Positions 1-12,662 of a DNA stretch of 64,000 bases are shown piece after piece. Positions within the stretch are counted from its first letter, which is position 1, and each line of letters begins with the position of its first letter. The position numbers and the translations under genes were made by a program. Under the pieces are notes generated by a model. The model had not been told where the DNA came from. It searched no databases and worked only from the letters and a program-made list of their open reading frames with translations. Source of the stretch: Ctena decussata (taxonomy: Eukaryota; Mollusca; Bivalvia; Lucinida; Lucinidae). Where the stretch lies: the NCBI GenBank assembly GCA_963989385.1, contig OZ022505.1, positions 60,081,737-60,145,736 of the forward strand, given 5' to 3'.

Positions 1-825
1 CCGAGGGTGCGGCTCTTGGGTTACATAATTGACAATCATATAATCAAGGGTCGATTTTATTTTCACGTGCATTTTACGCTCATCTCTTGTTTTGAATGTA
101 ATGAGCCCTGTCCGGGTAAAATATGTTTGACGCTTTACGCAAACAGTAGGTACCAGGATAAGTCCATGCAGCTGCGTTGTCTGTCAGAGTAAGTGCAGTG
201 CATCGTTTACGAGAGAGCCTGCACTGCTTAGACTTGTCAAAAAAAGTGCATTACGTACTGGAATTAGTTTGACTTTCCATGCACTTACTGAGCAGACTGT
301 GCATATGCGCAGTTCGCAAATGCTCATCTGATGACTTTCTTCGCGTGGGACAACACTAAATATTCCAGCCACATTCAATGATAACAGATTTATTCCTCAT
401 GCTCAGCTGACACACAACGCTGACACAACGTTGTGTCATTAACGTTGGTTAAACGTCACTATGCCGTTGCCATTGAATTAACGTTGATATTCGGACGGTT
501 ACTTTTTACAATAAAGACAAAGCTGATCATATGAGGCGCGAATTAGTACTCCAAAATAAAGAGGCTGATCGAAGATGTTTTGCCATAGTTTAATCGATGA
601 TCACGAAACATCGAATCACATTGAATCAACGTTGATTTGATGATGATTCATTTTTTTTTGTCTGCTCGCATAATGAGACTGAAATGCAAACAGCGCAGAT
701 CCTGATACGACTGCTCTTCTAGGCCTGCAATGTGTGTCCCAGTATTAAGAACAGCAGGATAGGCTGTTACTGATCGCAAACTCTCAAAAGTTTCTTTTGT
801 AAATGTTGAAAATCGGTACTTTGTT

Positions 826-894
826 GTCTACGGCCATAATACATTGAAAACATCGGTTCTCGTCCAATCAAGGAAATTAAGCAACGTCGGGCCC

Positions 895-930
<36 letters not shown>

Positions 931-945
931 GGGTGCTGCAGACTT
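826..945 (+). rRNA. 5S ribosomal RNA, copy 1 (long unit)
   Basis: This 120-bp segment starts GTCTACGGCC and ends GCTGCAGACTT. It carries the internal Pol III control region: box A around 875-892 (AATTAAGCAACGTCGGGC) and box C around 901-922 (TACTTGGATGGGTGACCGCC). A T-rich terminator run follows at about 952. The product would be the 5S RNA of the large ribosomal subunit. It differs from the molluscan 5S sequence I know in helix and loop positions (AAGGAAATT, GCCTCGG, GCAGAC), and this copy has GTCCAATC where copies 2-4 have GTCCGATC. It may be a functional variant or a relaxed copy. Confidence 0.93.
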
Positions 946-1792
946 TTGTCTGCTTTTTTTTTATTTTCTACTTTTATTTCTTTTTCCTTCGATAGTTTTC
1001 TTCCCCTAATTTCACGATCACTGTATGTGTATCTCAAAGCTGTGCGAAGGAAAATACTTTTCCCTCAACGTTAAATACCGTTTACCGTCTGCTGTGCATT
1101 GTCCACTCGCCCTTCGCTTGTGAGCATGCTGAAAAGTAGTGCATGTTGTTCGCGGTTTTCTGTATACTATCTACTGTCCAGTGAAGTGTCTACAGTCTGT
1201 CTACTGCGTCCTGGATACGATTTACTGCGGCCTGTCTGCTACAACATGCATATGGATGAGGTGTAAGCACAGGGGCATGGGTACAAGGTCGCAGCATGTG
1301 CGGCTGTTTCAGCGCATCTGGACTCTAAAATGATGTACCTTCAACCAAAGTGGAGTCGCACAAACAGAACAGATGAAACCAACATAAGCATCATAGTAAC
1401 CTGCACTTTATAGGAGATGAACCCTGGTGGCCCGTAAGAATAATAAAGGATTGCAAAAATTCCTATGTAGCACATACCTAAATTTGGGCAGCAAAACCCA
1501 CACGCAGGCACATCTAATTTTCTGTATATTTAAGTTCTGCAATAGTTAAAACAAATAGAAAAATAACAAGTAAATTAAAAAGGCAGTTCTGACATTTTTC
1601 TTGTCAATTTTAGTTTTTATGATAGAAATGCAGAATTTATCCATTTTGGCAATATGCACAAATTTTGGCATTATTTCTTTTCCCTATAGAATTGCTTCTT
1701 TCGTCTGAAGATCGATGTTAATGAAACGTGGACCTAGAATGAATTAGTTATGACTGTGGGCAGACTTCCAATATCATTATTTTGAACCACGA

Positions 1793-2020
1793 CGCGAGAA
1801 AACCAACAAAATGGTTGTGCGCACAGCACAGACTCAGATAAGCCCCGACATCCACCCAGTCTGATCAGAGTCTTTGCTGTCCACATAAAGGTAGCTTAGA
1901 CCCCTTAGCAACCGTTAAAGCGATTAGAAAAGACTGTGATCATACTAGGCGGATGCCCAGGCTGATCTGAGTCTGCGATGGGCGCACTTCCACTTTGTTG
2001 CTTTCTCGTGTTGCGGCTCA
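1793..2020. mobile_element. TGAGCCGCGAC MITE family, 5S spacer copy 1
   Basis: A near-palindromic element of about 230 bp: TGAACCACGACGCGAGAAAA at the left, and TCTCGTGTTGCGGCTCA at the right. The CAGACTCAG/CTGAGTCTG sub-terminal inverted repeats and the TAGCTTAGACCCTTAGC centre are typical of the family. Confidence 0.85.
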
Positions 2021-2099
2021 TTTTTTTCTGATTCAGATAAACGGATACCCAATTGGAAGCTCAAGGAGACGGATCAGATCTTCACACTGATACATATTA

Positions 2100-2315
2100 C
2101 CCAGCAGGCACACAACGTTATAATGACGTCACATTGACGTCGACGCAAACATTACATTTCATCGACGTCATTCTGACGCCATGTGCCCGCTGGGAAATAC
2201 TTTACTGCCCAGCAGGCACATGACGTCGGAATGACGTCGTATTGATGTCGATGCGGCATGGTGGCGTCGCATCGACCCCATTTTGACATCATTACGACGT
2301 CATGTGCCTGCTGGG
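2100..2315. repeat. paired CCCAGCAGG palindromic elements, unit 1
   Basis: Two adjacent TIR palindromes (2100-2194 and 2208-2315). Each begins CCCAGCAGGCAC and ends GTGCCYGCTGGG, with interiors built from repeated GACGTC and TGACGTC words. A 13-bp gap separates them. No coding capacity. Confidence 0.85.
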
Positions 2316-2510
2316 TGTCTTGCTATTCTGTTCAAACAATTTCCATCGTTTTAATTTACTCTCTCTATTGGGACACCTTTAAATTACCAGATAATTTCTA
2401 AAATTTAAACAAATGCTAAGTAGCTGGCAGTTAATCAAAAATACTGATAGGACATGACGCATTGCACATCTTGATCTGATTCTAAAGTGATTTCTCAGAT
2501 ACATCTATCC

Positions 2511-4339
2511 TAGACTGGCTGCAGTCTGAAACATTGATTTGCCTAAATTCATATTTTTTTCGTAGACCGTAATAAATTTCATTCTCTTTAATCCCTCCTT
2601 TCTCTAAGGTGATGTTTCAGACTGGTATTACTAGGTTGAGCCCTTCAGAGCTTAGCCAGGTTTGATTGACATTTATTTGTTTTTGATGATCCTTATCTGA
2701 TTTGGTGAACCCTCAAAATGATCCCTTCACAGCACCAATGTTTATTTAACAGAGCCTGTAAGAATTACTCAATTACTTGTACTGCCTAACCAGTTCCTTG
2801 ACAAAATGAAGCTATGTATATTAAAATTAGACAGGACTATGATCAGAATAACCAGAAACACAGTGAAGGGTACCGTAAGAATTCTAAAAACTTGGACACC
2901 TAAATATACAATGTACTGTCATAATTGTCTCATAAATGGAACAACTTGGTTTTTCAATTTATTAATATGCCAAATTGAAGCAGATAACAGTGAAGACTTG
3001 ATCAGACTGCTACCTTGAGAGCTGTTTGATCTGGGTCTGCAATTTTGCTCATACCAATCTGTCCCAATATTCAGAATTTATTGTAATAGAGTGATTTAAA
3101 ACTCTGTTGATGGTACATGTCTGACACACAGACACTTGGGGTCAGTAGGTGCATTTGGTCCAAAATTGATAAAACCTGCAGGAGATCAATTTTGGACTAA
3201 ATGCACCTACTATCCCCAAGTGTCTGTGGTCTAACAGGGTCTTTTTTTACTAACGATGCTGGGGCGGGGGGGGGATGCTGTACTTTGCTTGCACCTTTAA
3301 TAATGTAGCCTTGGCAGACAGCCTGTTCCTAAGTTGATTTTTCCACTGCACCACTGCATACCCAGATCAGCCTGTTCCCCCAGAACAAGTAATATAATGT
3401 TATGTGCTGGAAACCAGACTCCGTCTGCGCAGAGAAGAATTGTCTTTAATTTTAAGCAGATGGAGACTCTGTTGAGTGAACCATAACAAAGAATTTGTAG
3501 ACCTCAATGACAATAATATACCGTAAAAATTCTTAGTATTGGAACAGACAGGTCTGAGCAAACACACGGTGGTATATAATATACCAATTTCCCTACCTGT
3601 GCTTTCGACCCAGCCAGGCAATTACCGTAAATGCAAAAGTGGCTGTCGACCTAGACAATCAACAACAGTATCATCTCGGTCGACAGTCGTAAACAAAAGT
3701 ATCACTTTCCGTTGTTGGTAATGCTTATAATAAAATTCTCGGCCGACAGCCATTTTGAGTTCTCGGTCGACAGCCATTGAGAATTCTCGGTCGACAACCA
3801 TTTTGTATAGTACCGTCTCGGCCGAAAGCACAGGTAGGGAAATTGGTATTACCATCGTGAAACAGTGCACACCCAGATCAGACTGCCCCTGGAGGAGCAA
3901 TTTAATAGGTGTTAGCCATTCCATCTGCACCTTCGAGACACATAACTGTACTGAAATACCAAACTGTTCCTTAAAGACAGTAACGGTAATTATTTTGGTT
4001 GTCCAGTATAACCATTTAGCTGATCTCGTATCCATAGAATGCTGTGCTGTGTGTGTAAAGATATATTTTTGTTGTATTATATTTAGCTTATCAGCTGTCC
4101 GATCAGATTTCTGCTGTACAATTAGTTATAGCAATAAACATTTCAACTTTGACTCCTCTACCAGCAGTAAGTGATTAATTGCAAGCACCAAAATGGTCTT
4201 GTAGAAAATACCAGTAGAACCAGTCTGAAACATCAGACCAAGAGCAAAATGGGATTTTAGAGACATAGTATCTAAAATTCAGCTTTGAAAAAATATATGA
4301 ATTTAGACAAATTAAATGTTTCAGACTGGAGCCAGTCTA
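2511..4339. mobile_element. Mutator-like non-autonomous TIR element, copy 1
   Basis: The ends are inverted repeats starting TAGACTGGCT; similarity continues for about 45 bp (CAGTCTGAAACAT, then CTAAATTCAT). A 9-bp direct repeat CATCTATCC flanks it (2502-2510 and 4340-4348). The short 5S unit has the uninterrupted site once (7569-7577), which proves insertion. The 9-bp duplication fits Mutator-like elements best; Merlin is an alternative. No transposase is seen: the overlapping 137- and 139-codon frames on opposite strands inside it come from palindromic DNA. It contains an internal hairpin (about 3127-3230) and a nested TIR element (3581-3849). Confidence 0.85.
3581..3849. mobile_element. nested TIR element with TCGGTCGAC minisatellite, copy 1
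   Basis: Inverted ends ATACCAATTTCCCTACCTGT and its reverse complement enclose about 270 bp. Inside are four diverged copies of a roughly 23-bp motif, TTCTCGGYCGACAGCCATTT, each containing a self-complementary GTCGAC or GCCGAC core. It is nested in the Mutator-like element. Confidence 0.75.
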
Positions 4340-4404
4340 CATCTATCCCAAAATTTAGGATCCCTGTGGTTATTTTTATTTTTTTTTTTTCGTTAATCTT
4401 GCAG

Positions 4405-5297
4405 CTCTTGGATTACATCATTGATAATCAAGGGTCGGTTATATTTGCCCGTGCATTTTATGCTCATCTCTTTAAACGTTATGAGCCTTGTCTGGGCAAA
4501 ATATGTTTGACACTATACGCAAACAGTGGGTACCAAGATAAGTCTATGCAACTGCGTAGTCTGTCAGAGTTAGTGCAGTTCACCGTTTGATTTCTAGAAG
4601 GCATACTTATTGCGCCTAACCTGTTCTGATTGTGCTAGTGCACAGACTAGTCTGGACATAGGTGTTTTGCATACACCACAAGGCTGACTTTATCACGACA
4701 CGATTCAAATGGCCTGAGCAAGGAAAAAATGTGCTTCAGCCCATAATATTTGCAACGAAATGTGTGTGTATACGCAACCAGGAGGTACCAAGATATGTCT
4801 ATGCTCATGTGTAGTCTACCCTGCTCTGATTGCGCATGCGTCTAGTCAAGACATGCGCGTTTTGCTTATGAAATAAGACTGGACAGTTTTATCACGACAC
4901 GAGGTATGCGCAAGGAAAAATGTATTTCACCCCATCTTAGGAAAAGCGAATGCAGTCCCACTAGTGTCTTTTCTTTTCGCACTCTTTACGGCGCCACAGT
5001 GTATGATGCTCAAGATTACTTATACATGTTGTCAACGCTTACATGTTACCACAGACTGGGCTGATTCTTCTCGTGGCATGTGGCAATTTTCCGAGGGTGC
5101 GGCTCTTGGGTTACATCATTGACAATCATATAATCAAGGGTCGATCTTATTTTCACGTGCATTTTACGCTCATCTCTTGTTTTGAATGTTATAAGCCCTG
5201 TCCAGCTAAATATGTTTGACGCTATACGCAAACAGTAGGTACCAGGATAAGTCCATGCAGCTGCGTTGTCTGTCAGAGTAAGTGCAGTGCATCGTTT
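4405..5297 (+). repeat. duplicated segment inside the 5S spacer
   Basis: 4405-4588 (CTCTTGGATTACATCATTG...) and 5103-5297 (CTCTTGGGTTACATCATTG...) are diverged direct copies of about 190 bp that share AAAATATGTTTGAC, CGCAAACAGT and CTGTCAGAGT. Each unit holds this pair. A second, weaker pair lies between them (about 4615-4735 and 4820-4940; both contain TTTATCACGACACGA). No gene is seen in these spacers. Confidence 0.75.
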
Positions 5298-5897
5298 ACG
5301 AGAGAGCCTGCACTGCTTAGACTAGTCAAAAAAGTGTATTACTTACTGGAATTAGTTTGACTTACATGCACTTACTGAGCAGACTGTGCATATGCGCAGT
5401 TCGCAAATGCTCATCTGATGACTTTCTTCGCGTGGGGCAACACTAAATATTCCAGCCACATCCAATGATAACAGATTTATTCCTCATGCTCAGCTGACAC
5501 ACAACGCTGACACAACGTCGTGTCATTAACGTTGGTTAAACGTCACTATGCCGTTGCCGTTGAATTAACGTTGATATTCGGACGATTACTTTTTACAATA
5601 AAGACAAAGCTGATCATATGAGGCGCGAATTAGTACTCCGAAATAAAGAGGCTGATCGAAGATGTTTTGCCATAGTTTAATCGATGATCACAAAACATCG
5701 AATCACATTGAATCAACGTTGATTCGATGATGATTCATTTTTTTGTCTGCTCGCATAATGAGACTGAAATGCAAACAGCGCAGATCCTGATACGACTGCT
5801 CTACGTGTGTCCCAGTATTAAGAACTGCAGGATAGGCTGTTACTGATCGCAAACTCTCAAAAGTTCCTTTTGTAAATGTTGAAATCGGTACTTTGTT

Positions 5898-5966
5898 GTC
5901 TACGGCCATAATACATTGAAAACATCGGTTCTCGTCCGATCAAGGAAATTAAGCAACGTCGGGCCC

Positions 5967-6002
<36 letters not shown>

Positions 6003-6017
6003 GGGTGCTGCAGACTT
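5898..6017 (+). rRNA. 5S ribosomal RNA, copy 2 (short unit)
   Basis: A 120-bp 5S gene with GTCCGATC, intact box A and box C, and the same downstream T-run (TGCTTTTTTTT). The conserved upstream flank includes TTGAAATCGGTACTTTGTT. It sits in the first short unit, which lacks the Mutator-like insertion. Confidence 0.93.
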
Positions 6018-6850
6018 TTGTCTGCTTTTTTTTTATTTTCAATTTTTATTTCTTTTTCCTTCGATAGTTTTCTTCCCCTAATTTCACGATCACTGTATGT
6101 GTATCTCAAAGCTGTGCAAAGGAAAATACTTTTTCCTCAACGTTAAATACCGTTTACCGTCTGCTGTGCATTGTCCACTCGCCCTTCGCTTGTGAGCATG
6201 CTGAAAAGTAGTGCATGTTGTTCGCGGTTTTCTGTATACTATCTACTGTCCAGTGAAGTGTCTACAGTCTGTCTACTGCGTCCTGGATACGATTTACTGC
6301 GGCCTGTCTGCTACAACATGCATATGGATAAGGTGTAAGCACAGGGGCATGGGTACAAGGTCGCAGCATGTGCAGCTGTTTCAGCGCATCTGGACTCTAA
6401 AATGATGTACCCTCAACCAAAGTGGAGTCGCACAAACAGATGAAACCAACATAAGCATCATAGTAACCTGCACTTTATAAGAGATGAACCCTGGTGGCCC
6501 GTAAGAATAATAAAGGATTGCAAAAAATCCTATGTAGCACATACCAAAATTTGGACAGCAAAACCCACACGCAGGCACATCTAATTTTCTGTACATTTAA
6601 GTTCTGCAATAGTTAAAACAAATAGAAAAATAACAAGTAAATTAAAAAGGCAGTTCTGACATTTTTCTTGTCAATTTTAGTTTTTTATGATAGAAATGCA
6701 GAATTTATCCATTTTGGCAATATGCACAAATTTTGGCATTATTTCTTTTCCCTATAGAATTGCTTCTTTCGTCTGAAGATCGATGTTAATGAAACGTGGA
6801 CCTAGAATGAATTAGTTATGACTGTGGGCAGACTTCCAATATCATTATTT

Positions 6851-7087
6851 TGAACCACGACGCGAGAAAACCAACAAAGTGGTTGTGCGCACAGCGCAGA
6901 CTCAGATAAGCCCCGACATCCACCCGTCTGATCAGAGTCTTTGCTGTCCACATGAAGGTAGCTTAGACCCCTTAGCTACCGTTAAAGCGCTTAGAAAAGA
7001 CTGTGATCATACTAGGCGGATGCCCAGGCTGATCTGAGTCTGCGATGGGCGCACTACCACTTTGTTGCTTTCTCGTGTCGCGGCTCA
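6851..7087. mobile_element. TGAGCCGCGAC MITE family, 5S spacer copy 2
   Basis: Same element and site as at 1793, in the first short unit; right end CTCGTGTCGCGGCTCA. Confidence 0.85.
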
Positions 7088-7166
7088 TTTTTTTCTGATT
7101 CAGATAAACGGATACCCAATTGGAAGCTCAAGGAGACGGATCAGATCTTCACACTGATACATACTA

Positions 7167-7382
7167 CCCAGCAGGCACACAACGTTATAATGACGTTGCA
7201 TTGACGTCGATGCAAACATCACATTTCATCGACGTCAGTCTGACGTCATGTGCCCGCTGGGAAATACTTTACTGCCCAGCAGGCACATGACGTCGGAATG
7301 ACGTCGTATTGACGTCGATGCGGCATGGTGGCGTCGCATCGACCCCATTTTGACATCATTACGACGTCATGTGCCTGCTGGG
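7167..7382. repeat. paired CCCAGCAGG palindromic elements, unit 2
   Basis: Same pair as at 2100-2315 (7167-7261 and 7275-7382), same 216-bp span, in the short unit. Confidence 0.85.
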
Positions 7383-9146
7383 TGTCTTGCTATTCTGTTC
7401 AAACAATTTCCATCGTTTTAATTTACTCTCTCTATTGGGACACCTTTAAATTACCAGATAATTTCTAAAATTTAAACAAATGCTAAGTAGCTGGCAGTTA
7501 GTCAAAAATACTGATAGGACATGACGCATTGCACATCTTGATCTGATTCTAAAGTGATTTCTCAGATACATCTATCCCAAAATTTAGGATCCCTGTGGTT
7601 ATTTTTATTTATTTTTTTTTTTTTTTTGTTAATCTTGCAGCTCTTGGATTACATCATTGATAATCAAGGGTCGGTTATATTTGCCCGTGCATTTTATGCT
7701 CATCTCTTTAAACGTTATGAGCCTTGTCTGGGCAAAATATGTTTGACACTATACGCAAACAGTGGGTACCAAGATAAGTCTATGCAACTGCGTAGTCTGT
7801 CAGAGTTAGTGCAGTTCACCGTTTGATTTCTAGAAGGCATACTTATTGCGCCTAACCTGTTCTGATTGTGCTAGTGCACAGACTAGTCTGGACATAGGTG
7901 TTTTGCATACACCACAAGGCTGACTTTATCACGACACGATTCAAATGGCCTGAGCAAGGAAAAAATGTGCTTCAGCCCATAATATTTGCAACGAAATATG
8001 TGTGTATACGCAACCAGGAGGTACCAAGATATGTCTATGCTCATGTGTAGTCTACCCTGCTCTGATTGCGCATGCGTCTAGTCAAGACATGCGCGTTTTG
8101 CTTATGAAATAAGACTGGTTTTATCACGACACGAAGTATGCGCAAGGAAAAATGTATTTCACCCCATCTTGGGAAAAGCGAATGCAGTCCCATTAGTGTC
8201 TTTCTTTTCGCACTCTTTACGGCGCCACAGTGTATGATGCTCAAGATTGCTTAAACATGTTGTGAACGCTTACATGTTACCACAGACTGGGCTGATTCTT
8301 CTCGTCGCATGTGGCAATTTTCCGAGGGTGCGGCTCTTGGGTTACATAATTGACAATCATATAATCAAGGGTCGATTTTATTTTCACGTGCATTTTACGC
8401 TCATCTCTTGTTTTGAATGTAATGAGCCCTGTCCGGGTAAAATATGTTTGACGCTTTACGCAAACAGTAGGTACCAGGATAAGTCCATGCAGCTGCGTTG
8501 TCTGTCAGAGTAAGTGCAGTGCATCGTTTACGAGAGAGCCTGCACTGCTTAGACTTGTCAAAAAAAGTGCATTACGTACTGGAATTAGTTTGACTTTCCA
8601 TGCACTTACTGAGCAGACTGTGCATATGCGCAGTTCGCAAATGCTCATCTGATGACTTTCTTCGCGTGGGACAACACTAAATATTCCAGCCACATTCAAT
8701 GATAACAGATTTATTCCTCATGCTCAGCTGACACACAACGCTGACACAACGTTGTGTCATTAACGTTGGTTAAACGTCACTATGCCGTTGCCATTGAATT
8801 AACGTTGATATTCGGACGGTTACTTTTTACAATAAAGACAAAGCTGATCATATGAGGCGCGAATTAGTACTCCAAAATAAAGAGGCTGATCGAAGATGTT
8901 TTGCCATAGTTTAATCGATGATCACGAAACATCGAATCACATTGAATCAACGTTAATTTGATGATGATTCATTTTTTTTTGTCTGCTCGCATAATGAGAC
9001 TGAAATGCAAACAGCGCAGATCCTGATACGACTGCTCTTCTAGGCCTGCAATGTGTGTCCCAGTATTAAGAACAGCAGGATAGGCTGTTACTGATCGCAA
9101 ACTCTCAAAAGTTTCTTTTGTAAATGTTGAAAATCGGTACTTTGTT

Positions 9147-9215
9147 GTCTACGGCCATGATACATTGAAAACATCGGTTCTCGTCCGATCAAGGAAATTA
9201 AGCAACGTCGGGCCC

Positions 9216-9251
<36 letters not shown>

Positions 9252-9266
9252 GGGTGCTGCAGACTT
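9147..9266 (+). rRNA. 5S ribosomal RNA, copy 3 (long unit)
   Basis: A 120-bp 5S gene, 8,321 bp after copy 1. It carries CATGATACATT where copies 1 and 2 have CATAATACATT. The internal control region is intact. The T-run downstream is interrupted by one A (TGCATTTTTTTT). Confidence 0.93.
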
Positions 9267-10104
9267 TTGTCTGCATTTTTTTTATTTTCTACTTTTATTT
9301 CTTTTTCCTTCGATAGTTTTCTTCCCCTAATTTCACGATCACTGTATGTGTATCTCAAAGCTGTGCGAAGGAAAATACTTTTCCCTCAACGTTAAATACC
9401 GTTTACCGTCTGCTGTGCATTGTCCACTCGCCCTTCGCTTGTGAGCATGCTGAAAAGTAGTGCATGTTGTTCGCGGTTTTCTGTATACTATCTACTGTCC
9501 AGTGAAGTGTCTACAGTCTGTCTACTGCGTCCTGGATACGATTTACTGCGGCCTGTCTGCTACAACATGCATATGGATGAGGTGTAAGCACAGGGGCATG
9601 GGTACAAGGTCGCAACATGTGCGGCTGTTTCAGCGCATCTGGACTCTAAAATGATGTACCTTCAACCAAAGTGGAGTCGCACAAACAGAACAGATGAAAC
9701 CAACATAAGCATCATAGTAACCTGCACTTTATAGGAGATGAACCCTGGTGGCCCGTAAGAATAATAAAGGATTGCAAAAATTCCTATGTAGCACATACCT
9801 AAATTTGGGCAGCAAAACCCACACGCAGGCACATCTAATTTTCTGTATATTTAAGTTCTGCAATAGTTAAAACAAATAAAAAAAATAACAAGTAAATTAA
9901 AAAGGCAGTTCTGACATTTTTCTTGTCAATTTTAGTTTTTATGATAGAAATGCAGAATTTATCCATTTTGGCAATATGCACAAATTTTGGCATTATTTCT
10001 TTTCCCTATAGAATTGCTTCTTTCGTCTGAAGATCGATGTTAATGAAACGTGGACCTAGAATGAATTAGTTATGACTGTGGGCAGACTTCCAATATCATT
10101 ATTT

Positions 10105-10342
10105 TGAACCACGACGCGAGAAAACCAACAAAATGGTTGTGCGCACAGCACAGACTCAGATAAGCCCCGACATCCACCCAGTCTGATCAGAGTCTTTGCT
10201 GTCCACATAAAGGTAGCTTAGACCCCTTAGCTACCGTTAGAACGCTTAGAAAAGACTGTGATCATACTAGGCGGATGCCCAGGCTGATCTGAGTCTGCGA
10301 TGGGCGCACTTCCACTTTGTTGCTTTCTCGTGTTGCGGCTCA
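10105..10342. mobile_element. TGAGCCGCGAC MITE family, 5S spacer copy 3
   Basis: Same element and site as at 1793, in the second long unit. Confidence 0.85.
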
Positions 10343-10421
10343 TTTTTTTCTGATTCAGATAAACGGATACCCAATTGGAAGCTCAAGGAGACGGATCTGA
10401 TCTTCACACTGATACATATTA

Positions 10422-10637
10422 CCCAGCAGGCACACAACGTTATAATGACGTCACATTGACGTCGACGCAAACATTACATTTCATCGACGTCATTCTGACG
10501 CCATGTGCCCGCTGGGAAATACTTTACTGCCCAGCAGGCACATGACGTCGGAATGACGTCGTATTGACGTCGATGCGGCATGGTGGCGTCGCATCGACCC
10601 CATTTTGACATCATTACGACGTCATGTGCCTGCTGGG
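10422..10637. repeat. paired CCCAGCAGG palindromic elements, unit 3
   Basis: Same pair (10422-10516 and 10530-10637) with few differences from unit 1. Confidence 0.85.
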
Positions 10638-10832
10638 TGTCTTGCTATTCTGTTCAAACAATTTCCATCGTTTTAATTTACTCTCTCTATTGGGACACCT
10701 TTAAATTACCAGATAATTTCTAAAATTTAAACAAATGCTAAGTAGCTGGCAGTTAATCAAAAATACTGATAGGACATGACGCATTGCACATCTTGATCTG
10801 ATTCTAAAGTGATTTCTCAGATACATCTATCC

Positions 10833-12662
10833 TAGACTGGCTGCAGTCTGAAACATTGATTTGCCTAAATTCATATTTTTTTCGTAGACCGTAATAAATT
10901 TCATTCTCTTTAATCCCTCCTTTCTCTAAGGTGATGTTTCAGACTGGTATTACTAGGTTGAGCCCTTCAGAGCTTAGCCAGGTTTGATTGACATTTATTT
11001 GTTTTTGATGATCCTTATCTGATTTGGTGAACCCTCAAAATGATCCCTTCACAGCACCAATGTTTATTTAACAGAGCCTGTAAGAATTACTCAATTACTT
11101 GTACTGCCTAACCAGTTCCTTGACAAAATGAAGCTATGTATATTAAAATTAGACAGGACTATGATCAGAATAACCAGAAACACAGTGAAGGGTACCGTAA
11201 GAATTCTAAAAATTTGGACACCTAAATATACAATGTACTGTCATAATTGTCTCATAAATGGAACAACTTGGTTTTTCAATTTATTAATATGCCAAATTGA
11301 AGCAGATAACAGTGAAGACTTGATCAGACTGCTACCTTGAGAGCTGTTTGATCTGGGTCTGCAATTTTGCTCATACCAATCTGTCCCAATATTCAGAATT
11401 TATTGTAATAGAGTGATTTAAAACTCTGTTGATGGTACATGTCTGACACACAGACACTTGGGGTCAGTAGGTGCATTTGGTCCAAAATTGATAAAACCTG
11501 CAGGAGATCAATTTTGGACTAAATGCACCTACTATCCCCAAGTGTCTGTGGTCTAACAGGGTCTTTTTTTACTAACGATGCTGGGGCGGGGGGGGGGATG
11601 CTGTACTTTGCTTGCACCTGTAATAATGTAGCCTTGGCAGACAGCCTGTTCCTAAGTTGATTTTTCCACTGCACCACTGCATACCCAGATCAGCCTGTTC
11701 CCCCAGAACAAGTAATATAATGTTATGTGCTGGAAACCAGACTCCGTCTGCGCAGAGAAGAATTGTCTTTAATTTTAAGCAGATGGAGACTCTGTTGAGT
11801 GAACCATAACAAAGAATTTGTAGACCTCAATGACAATAATATACCGTAAAAATTCTTAGTATTGGAACAGACAGGTCTGAGCAAACACACGGTGGTATAT
11901 AATATACCAATTTCCCTACCTGTGCTTTCGACCCAGCCAGGCAATTACCGTAAATGCAAAAGTGGCTGTCGACCTAGACAATCAACAACAGTATCATCTC
12001 GGTCGACAGTCGTAAACAAAAGTATCACTTTCCGTTGTTGGTAATGCTTATAATAAAATTCTCGGCCGACAGCCATTTTGAGTTCTCGGTCGACAGCCAT
12101 TGAGAATTCTCGGTCGACAACCCTTTTGTATAGTACCGTCTTGGCCGAAAGCACAGGTAGGGAAATTGGTATTACCATCGTGAAACAGTGCACACCCAGA
12201 TCAGACTGCCCCTGGAGGAGCAATTTAATAGGTGTTAGCCATTCCATCTGCACCTTCGAGACACATAACTGTACTGAAATACCAAACTGTTCCTTAAAGA
12301 CAGTAACGGTAATTATTTTGGTTGTCCAGTATAACCATTTAGCTGATCTCGTATCCATAGAATGCTGTGCTGTGTGTGTAAAGATATATTTTTGTTGTAT
12401 TATATTTAGCTTATCAGCTGTCCGATCAGATTTCTGCTGTACAATTAGTTATAGCAATAAACATTTCAACTTTGACTCCTCTACCAGCAGTAAGTGATTA
12501 ATTGCAAGCACCAAAATGGTCTTGTAGAAAATACCAGTAGAACCAGTCTGAAACATCAGACCAAGAGCAAAATGGGATTTTAGAGACATAGTATCTAAAA
12601 TTCAGCTTAGAAAAAATATATGAATTTAGACAAATTAAATGTTTCAGACTGGAGCCAGTCTA
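10833..12662. mobile_element. Mutator-like non-autonomous TIR element, copy 2
   Basis: Nearly identical to the element at 2511-4339, in the second long 5S unit, with the same TAGACTGGCT ends and the same CATCTATCC flank (12663-12671). It was copied by amplification of the 5S array, not by a second transposition, because site and orientation are identical. Confidence 0.85.
11904..12172. mobile_element. nested TIR element with TCGGTCGAC minisatellite, copy 2
   Basis: The second-unit copy of the element at 3581-3849, with a few substitutions (for example TCTTGGCC for TCTCGGCC near the right end). Confidence 0.75.

Noticed and set aside
1139..1333. 64-codon frame repeated in every 5S unit (also 6211, 9460, 14539 and 17698)
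   Set aside because: Conserved only because the spacer is duplicated; no domain or start context, and unit 5 changes it freely.
3622..4174. Overlapping 137- and 139-codon frames on opposite strands, repeated at 11945-12497
   Set aside because: They lie in a palindromic nested element with a GTCGAC minisatellite; no domain and no codon logic. Self-complementary DNA opens both strands at once.
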